From NCBI GenBank assembly GCA_016930115.1, contig JAFGHN010000227.1:1-9559 (forward strand): DNA of 9,559 nt, written 5' to 3'. The position numbers and the translations under genes are program-made. Under the pieces are notes generated by a model that was not told the DNA's origin, did no database searches, and saw only the letters and a list, made by a program, of their open reading frames with translations. Positions 6,677 to 9,559 of this stretch are shown piece after piece; the first letter of the stretch is position 1, and each line of letters begins with the position of its first letter. The DNA comes from Spirochaetales bacterium. Its GTDB lineage: Bacteria; Spirochaetota; Spirochaetia; ARS1246.

Positions 6677-6695
6677 TCGTTGTACAGGAAGAATC

Positions 6696-7379
6696 ATGAT
6701 CAAACTGAAATCAGATATCCATATCGTCAAAAAAGGCCGCCTTTATCATGTAGTTGAAAGCCGCAACCGTTTGATGCGGTTCAAACCGTGGTTAGGGGAT
6801 GGTTTTTCCTTCCTATACGACTTCATTATGAATAGCTCTATTTTTCCCAAGAAATTCGCCGGCGATATCCAGAAGCACTACTACACTCTTACGCAAGAGT
6901 TAGCGGGTATTCACTGCAGGCAAATTCTCGAACTTGGAGCTGGTAGCGGAAGCGCGGTTAATTTCCTTGGTATCGATAATCTGTATACAGGAACCGACAT
7001 CAGCCCCGGCCTGCTTAAACAGGCGGCGAAGCGGTTTCTCGAAGCCGGTTTTCCGAACCCGGAATTCTATGTGGTAAGCGCGGATGATCTCCCCTTCGAA
7101 AGCGGTGTTTTTGATGTTTGTCTTTGTATCCTATCGTTGAATTTTATCGGGAGTGTGGAGAAGGTCTTTCAAGAGGTCAGCCGCGTCCTGCTTCCAAAAG
7201 GCGTCTTCGTTTGCAGCGTTCCCGTTCCAGAGAGAAATAGGCTACACACCACAATTAGAGGCGTTCTGTATTCGGAAGCGGAGTTGGAAAAAATTTGCCA
7301 GAAATATGGTTTCAAGTTTGAGCGTATTTCTTGCGAGAACGGTGTGCTTTTATATTTCAAGGCAATCAAGCAAAGTTGA
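6696..7379 (+). CDS. Class I SAM-dependent methyltransferase (Methyltransf_11/UbiE-like)
   Basis: This encodes a 227-residue Rossmann-fold methyltransferase. Counting from the start chosen here, motif I is ILELGAGSG (77-85). The acidic ribose-binding residue is D101 in YTGTDISPG, the adenine-binding segment is SADDLPF (128-134), and the post-II/III region VLLPKGVFVCSVP is typical of Methyltransf_11 proteins. The first 60 residues (MIKLKSDIHIVKKGRLYHVV onward) are a family-specific helical cap. The methyl acceptor cannot be read from the sequence. The open frame extends upstream to an ATG at 6645, but the promoter at 6648-6676 and AGGAAG at 6686-6691, 4 nt before ATG 6696, favour the shorter form. 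It is the only plus-strand gene, divergent from the ABC operon, and apparently monocistronic. Its base composition looks more A+T-rich than the operon beside it. Confidence 0.9.
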   Translation: MIKLKSDIHIVKKGRLYHVVESRNRLMRFKPWLGDGFSFLYDFIMNSSIFPKKFAGDIQKHYYTLTQELAGIHCRQILELGAGSGSAVNFLGIDNLYTGTDISPGLLKQAAKRFLEAGFPNPEFYVVSADDLPFESGVFDVCLCILSLNFIGSVEKVFQEVSRVLLPKGVFVCSVPVPERNRLHTTIRGVLYSEAELEKICQKYGFKFERISCENGVLLYFKAIKQS

Positions 7380-7412
7380 GACGAATGAGGCGGCCCGGCA
7401 TTTCTTAAGGGT

Positions 7413-7468
7413 GCCTGCAACACGGCTGCGGGCAAACGCACTTTCGCAAGGTCGCATGAAACGACCTT
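7413..7468 (+). terminator. Two hairpins after the methyltransferase, possible terminator without T-run
   Basis: GCCTGCA (7413-7419) pairs with TGCGGGC (7427-7433), with one G-U pair. AAGGTCG (7448-7454) pairs perfectly with CGACCTT (7462-7468). They start 34 and 69 nt after the stop codon. Neither is followed by a run of T, so they may only stabilise the 3' end or need a factor to terminate. Confidence 0.35.
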
Positions 7469-7477
7469 AAACATCGA

Positions 7478-7632
7478 AATCCGGAATTGCGCACTGTGAT
7501 CCCCGCTATCCAACCTATAGCATCGCTTTTTGCGGAATTTCCCGAATATGCCCGCCAAACTTGCGCTATGGAGCCGATTTACGGGGTAACAGTGATACCG
7601 ATTTTGGTGCCATTTGGGTATCAGTTTTTGGC
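7478..7632 (+). repeat. Dispersed intergenic repeat, copy B
   Basis: This copy aligns with A (2224-2386) and C (9223-9385). It has CGCTATCC at 7504 (identical 8-mer in C), CTATAGCATCGC near 7515, GAATATGCCCG near 7544 and GCGCTATGGAGCCGATTTA near 7564. It continues with GGGGTAACAGTGATACCG (7583-7600) and TTTTGGTG, both shared in part with A, and GGGTATCAG at 7617, matching GGGCATAG in C. The two TATAG/TATGG cores are 51 bp apart. Its 5' end is less well defined than in A and C. Confidence 0.55.
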
Positions 7633-7930
7633 GGTCAGATCACTCTACTTATCTGACATCCCGTTGTTGATATGGTACAGCGGAAGGCGCCGCTTGTGGT
7701 AGTTCTGCAGCTATGCCCTGACATCGGTGTCTTCTTCAGCTACATGGCTGATAACCTTTTTCCCGGCCGTCATAGTTATTTTCAGAATCTGAACAAGAGG
7801 CAATAACCATTTCCGAAACGATATGGTCATTTTCTTGCGGAGGACTTTGACGTGAGAGAGCGGCGATAGCGGTTAACGAGTGCAAAAATCCAAGAATAGA
7901 TTTTTCGCGTCTGGTCACCGAACGGAACCT

Positions 7931-7956
7931 GCCTGACCACATCGATGTGCTCAGGC
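7931..7956. repeat. 26-bp near-perfect palindrome just after the GNAT gene
   Basis: The half-site GCCTGACCACATC (7931-7943) mirrors 7944-7956 with 12 of 13 positions complementary; only the C/C at 7937 and 7950 fails. Its inner edge is 20 nt downstream of the GNAT stop codon on the minus strand. There is no T-run on either side, so it is either a factor-dependent or mRNA-stabilising hairpin, or a protein-binding site. Confidence 0.5.
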
Positions 7957-7975
7957 GAGTGGAGGCCGGAGATCA

Positions 7976-9109
7976 CTACCCGATTTCTTTTTTATATATT
8001 CGATACGTCCGATACATCTCCGCCCCCCAATTTTCAAGAAGTCTACGGGCGTCGAGGTTTTCCTCTAGGATCCACGAGAACTCGCCTTCCTTTATTCCGT
8101 GCCGTTTCGCATTCTGATATGTGTGGGCGAAAAAGAGTGCATCGATTCCAAGACCTTGTTGTTTGCGTTTTACGCCAAAAACAGCCACGCGGATTCGATC
8201 GATTTTTGATTTCAGATACAGGAATTTTACAAATGCAAACGGGAAAAGTCTGCCGTTCATTCTAATCAGCACCTGATTAATGTCGGGAATCGCCATCGAA
8301 AAACCGACTGCTTCTCCTTTCATAAATGCTAGTAGCACCAGGTCGGGAATGCAGATCAGTTTAAAGATCCCGATCATATGATCCATCTCAGCCGGCGTCC
8401 AGGGAACAAATCCCCAGTTATCGCGCCATGCATCGTTGTAAATTTCACGAATGAGTTGCACCTCGCGCCGCAAGTTTTTCATATCGATCGGCCTGATTTC
8501 GACTTCTGTCTCTTTCTCGAGGATACCAGCGATGCGTACAGTCCTTTCCGGCAGCGGCCGTGTTGACTCGATTCGATATGCGTAGAGATCTTTTGCCGGT
8601 GAATACCCGCGACCCGTAATAATATCTGCGTAGTAGGGCGGATTATACGGCATCATCACACAGGCAGGTGCATCAAAGCCGTTAATGAGTAATCCAAGCA
8701 TATGATTACTCGACGGATTCATCGGTCCAAGCACATCCTTTATGCCTTGATCGGCAAGCCAGGATTCCGCCGCTTCGAAGAGCGCTGCAGATATGGTCTC
8801 GTCGTTTTCCTGTTCAAGAAAGCCAAAGAATCCCGTTTTACTTTCGTGATATTCATTGTAACTGTGATCGATTATCGCCCCTATTCGGCCGACTGGTTTT
8901 CCGTCGCGATATGCGATAAATCGCTGCATTTCGGCGTGGTCGTAGAAAGGATTCTTGTTCGTGTTGTGCGTATCCATCTCATCGAATAGAAGCGGAGGAA
9001 CCCACGAAGGATATTTGTCTCCGCCGCGATAGATATGCCATGGAAATACAAGGAATCTCCGAAGATCCCGTCTGTTCGTAACCGGATGAACGGTGAGTGA
9101 ATTAATCAT
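7976..9109 (-). CDS. GNAT-fold acyltransferase-like protein of unknown role (YghO-like)
   Basis: This is a 377-residue cytoplasmic protein with no signal peptide or membrane helix. The N-terminal part (about 5-180) has the conserved marks of a widespread uncharacterised family: a start like RRFLVFPWHIYRGG followed by PSWVPPLLFDE, a strand pair with GKPVGRIGAIID, then GFFGFLEQEND, WLADQGIKDVLGPMNPSSN and YNPPYY. The C-terminal part carries an acyl-CoA-binding-like GNAT loop, VKRKQQGLGIDALFF (313-327), and ends with the usual RRLLENWGAEMYRTYRIYKK. E. coli YghO is, from memory, in the same group. A real N-acyltransfer activity is inferred from the fold only. The ATG at 9107-9109 has no Shine-Dalgarno site, but family-like sequence begins at once. 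A promoter ends 6 nt upstream (see 9116-9143). It appears to stand alone. Confidence 0.85.
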   Translation of the reverse strand: MINSLTVHPVTNRRDLRRFLVFPWHIYRGGDKYPSWVPPLLFDEMDTHNTNKNPFYDHAEMQRFIAYRDGKPVGRIGAIIDHSYNEYHESKTGFFGFLEQENDETISAALFEAAESWLADQGIKDVLGPMNPSSNHMLGLLINGFDAPACVMMPYNPPYYADIITGRGYSPAKDLYAYRIESTRPLPERTVRIAGILEKETEVEIRPIDMKNLRREVQLIREIYNDAWRDNWGFVPWTPAEMDHMIGIFKLICIPDLVLLAFMKGEAVGFSMAIPDINQVLIRMNGRLFPFAFVKFLYLKSKIDRIRVAVFGVKRKQQGLGIDALFFAHTYQNAKRHGIKEGEFSWILEENLDARRLLENWGAEMYRTYRIYKKEIG

Positions 9110-9115
9110 GCGGTC

Positions 9116-9143
9116 ATTATAGATGACGGCGTGGCTACGTCAA
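9116..9143 (-). promoter_or_regulatory. Near-consensus promoter abutting the GNAT start (leaderless mRNA predicted)
   Basis: On the minus strand TTGACG (9138-9143) and a perfect TATAAT (9116-9121) are 16 bp apart. Only GACCGC separates TATAAT from the ATG at 9107-9109, so the usual start of transcription falls on or within a base or two of the A of the start codon. No ribosome binding site is present, which agrees with a leaderless message. Confidence 0.7.
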
Positions 9144-9185
9144 TGACAGACATAAAGAGGCCGTCAGCAGTTGCCGGTCTGTCAT
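9143..9185. promoter_or_regulatory. 9-bp inverted repeat next to the GNAT promoter -35 box, possible operator
   Basis: ATGACAGAC (9143-9151) and its exact reverse complement GTCTGTCAT (9177-9185) are separated by 25 bp. The left arm touches the -35 box of the GNAT promoter. Arm centres are 34 bp apart, roughly three helical turns. It could be a regulator-binding pair or only a hairpin; no known operator matches that I can name. Confidence 0.35.
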
Positions 9186-9222
9186 AGTGGTGGTGCAAAC
9201 ATAGGGGCAGGTCAGTTGATTA

Positions 9223-9385
9223 GCCAGAAATGGGATAAAATAAAAACCCGAATTCCGCGCTATCCGAGCTTATAGCGCCGTTTAATATGGAATTCTCAGA
9301 AAATACCCGTTAAAACTACACTATAGCGCTGTTTAGCTGGGGCATAGTATGCTCGAATTGGGCTTAGTTTGGGCATAGCTGAAAC
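9223..9385 (+). repeat. Dispersed intergenic repeat, copy C
   Basis: This copy begins with the same GCCAGAAATGG (9223-9233) as copy A and has CGCTATCC (9258-9265) like copy B. Two internal near-identical units follow: TATAGCGCCGTTTA (9271-9284) and TATAGCGCTGTTTA (9322-9335), differing at one base and 51 bp apart. GGGGCATAG (9339-9347) and GGGCATAGCTG near the end occupy the places of the GGGGTAACAG and GGGTATCAG words of copy B. It is the copy with the clearest internal duplication. Confidence 0.6.
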
Positions 9386-9559
9386 AAATCTTAAAGACAA
9401 ACTTGGCCGAACCTTATGCCTTTTGATATCGGAAGACGTGGCCAAAGCACCCAACAGACACCACGGGACCGGTTAGTTCCACAGCCATAAATCGATGCAA
9501 TACGTATTCCTGTGGACATGAAGCTCCGTGGAATCACGGTAATATAGGCAAATACTCGC

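Larger units (their letters stand above)
7380..7975. other. 596-bp spacer between convergent genes, no convincing gene
   Basis: The plus-strand methyltransferase and the minus-strand GNAT gene both end into this stretch. It contains two hairpins (7413-7468), repeat copy B (7478-7632), a 7-bp A/T hairpin AAAAATC/GATTTTT (7884-7890 and 7899-7905) and a near-perfect 26-bp palindrome (7931-7956). Open frames at 7487-7702 (+) and 7736-7942 (-) have no recognisable domain, and the first lies largely in the repeat. A plus frame open from 7851 into the GNAT gene reads plausibly (NPRIDFSRLVTERNLPDHID) but has no start or ribosome site. I treat all three as chance frames or, at most, gene remnants. Confidence 0.6.
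9110..9559. other. 450-bp region upstream of the GNAT gene to the window edge
   Basis: It holds the GNAT promoter, the 9-bp inverted repeat and repeat copy C (9223-9385). Beyond that are two small inverted repeats: TCCACAG/CTGTGGA (9478-9484 and 9510-9516), and CCGTG/CACGG around GAAT (9526-9539). A minus-strand frame is open from the right edge to a TAA at 9391-9393 (55 residues visible). It could be the tail of a gene lying outside, but its sequence shows no family and is probably chance. Nothing else was found. Confidence 0.55.

Noticed and set aside
7487..7702. Plus-strand 71-residue frame
   Set aside because: It lies mostly within repeat copy B and ends without any family-like sequence.
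7884..7905. AAAAATC/GATTTTT hairpin as an intrinsic terminator
   Set aside because: The 7-bp stem is almost all A/T with an 8-nt loop, so it would be too unstable; the T-run belongs to the stem itself.
7736..7942. Minus-strand 68-residue frame downstream of the GNAT gene
   Set aside because: Low-complexity, Ser-rich and without recognised motif or ribosome site; considered a chance frame.
7851..8118. Plus frame that reads like protein (NPRIDFSRLVTERNLPDHID) and continues antisense into the GNAT gene
   Set aside because: A stop lies directly upstream, no start codon with a ribosome site is present, and the second half is only the shadow of a well-supported gene. A remnant cannot be excluded.
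2224..9385. The dispersed repeats as a CRISPR array or insertion sequence
   Set aside because: The copies are kilobases apart and diverged, no regular spacers, cas genes or transposase are present, and no terminal inverted repeats were found.

Overview
The window looks like chromosomal DNA from a diderm (Gram-negative type) bacterium. It encodes a TolC-type outer membrane factor with its periplasmic adaptor, and a secreted protein that looks like an outer membrane beta-barrel. By eye the G+C is moderate, and the central operon is more G+C-rich than the genes and spacers to its right. Recognisable Shine-Dalgarno sites and two near-consensus sigma70-type promoters (TTGACG with 16-17 bp spacers) are present. 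A spirochaete would fit the overall feel, but nothing here proves it.

Layout on the minus strand, right to left. (1) 9109-7976: a 377-residue GNAT-fold protein of a conserved family of unknown role, apparently read from a promoter so close that the mRNA would be leaderless. (2) 6456-2422: a tightly packed five-gene operon. It encodes a small secreted beta-barrel-like protein, an ABC ATPase (GTG start), an ABC-2 permease, a HisKA_3-type sensor kinase with only membrane helices for sensing, and a NarL/FixJ response regulator. Three of the four junctions are 4-base start/stop overlaps. (3) 1908-1: a TolC-like gene followed, with another ATGA overlap, by an RND/HlyD-type adaptor that runs off the left edge. 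The only plus-strand gene is a class I SAM methyltransferase at 6696-7379, divergent from the operon. Its real start is fixed by a promoter lying inside the longest open frame.

The operon reads as a self-contained sense-and-export module: kinase and regulator probably detect membrane-active compounds or envelope stress and drive an ABC-2 exporter. The general plan resembles the Bacillus LnrJK-LnrLMN linearmycin module, but here a putative outer membrane barrel is the first gene. The TolC/adaptor pair is a second, separately transcribed export unit.

The three long spacers (1909-2421, 7380-7975, 9110-9559) hold no convincing gene but are not empty. Each carries one diverged copy, all in the same orientation, of a dispersed repeat of about 160 bp that itself contains two subunits 50-51 bp apart. 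The first spacer also holds a perfect 16-bp inverted repeat abutting the repeat copy and a row of small hairpins with ATCC at or next to the loop, about 20-23 bp apart. No transposase, integrase, CRISPR array, tRNA or rRNA was recognised.
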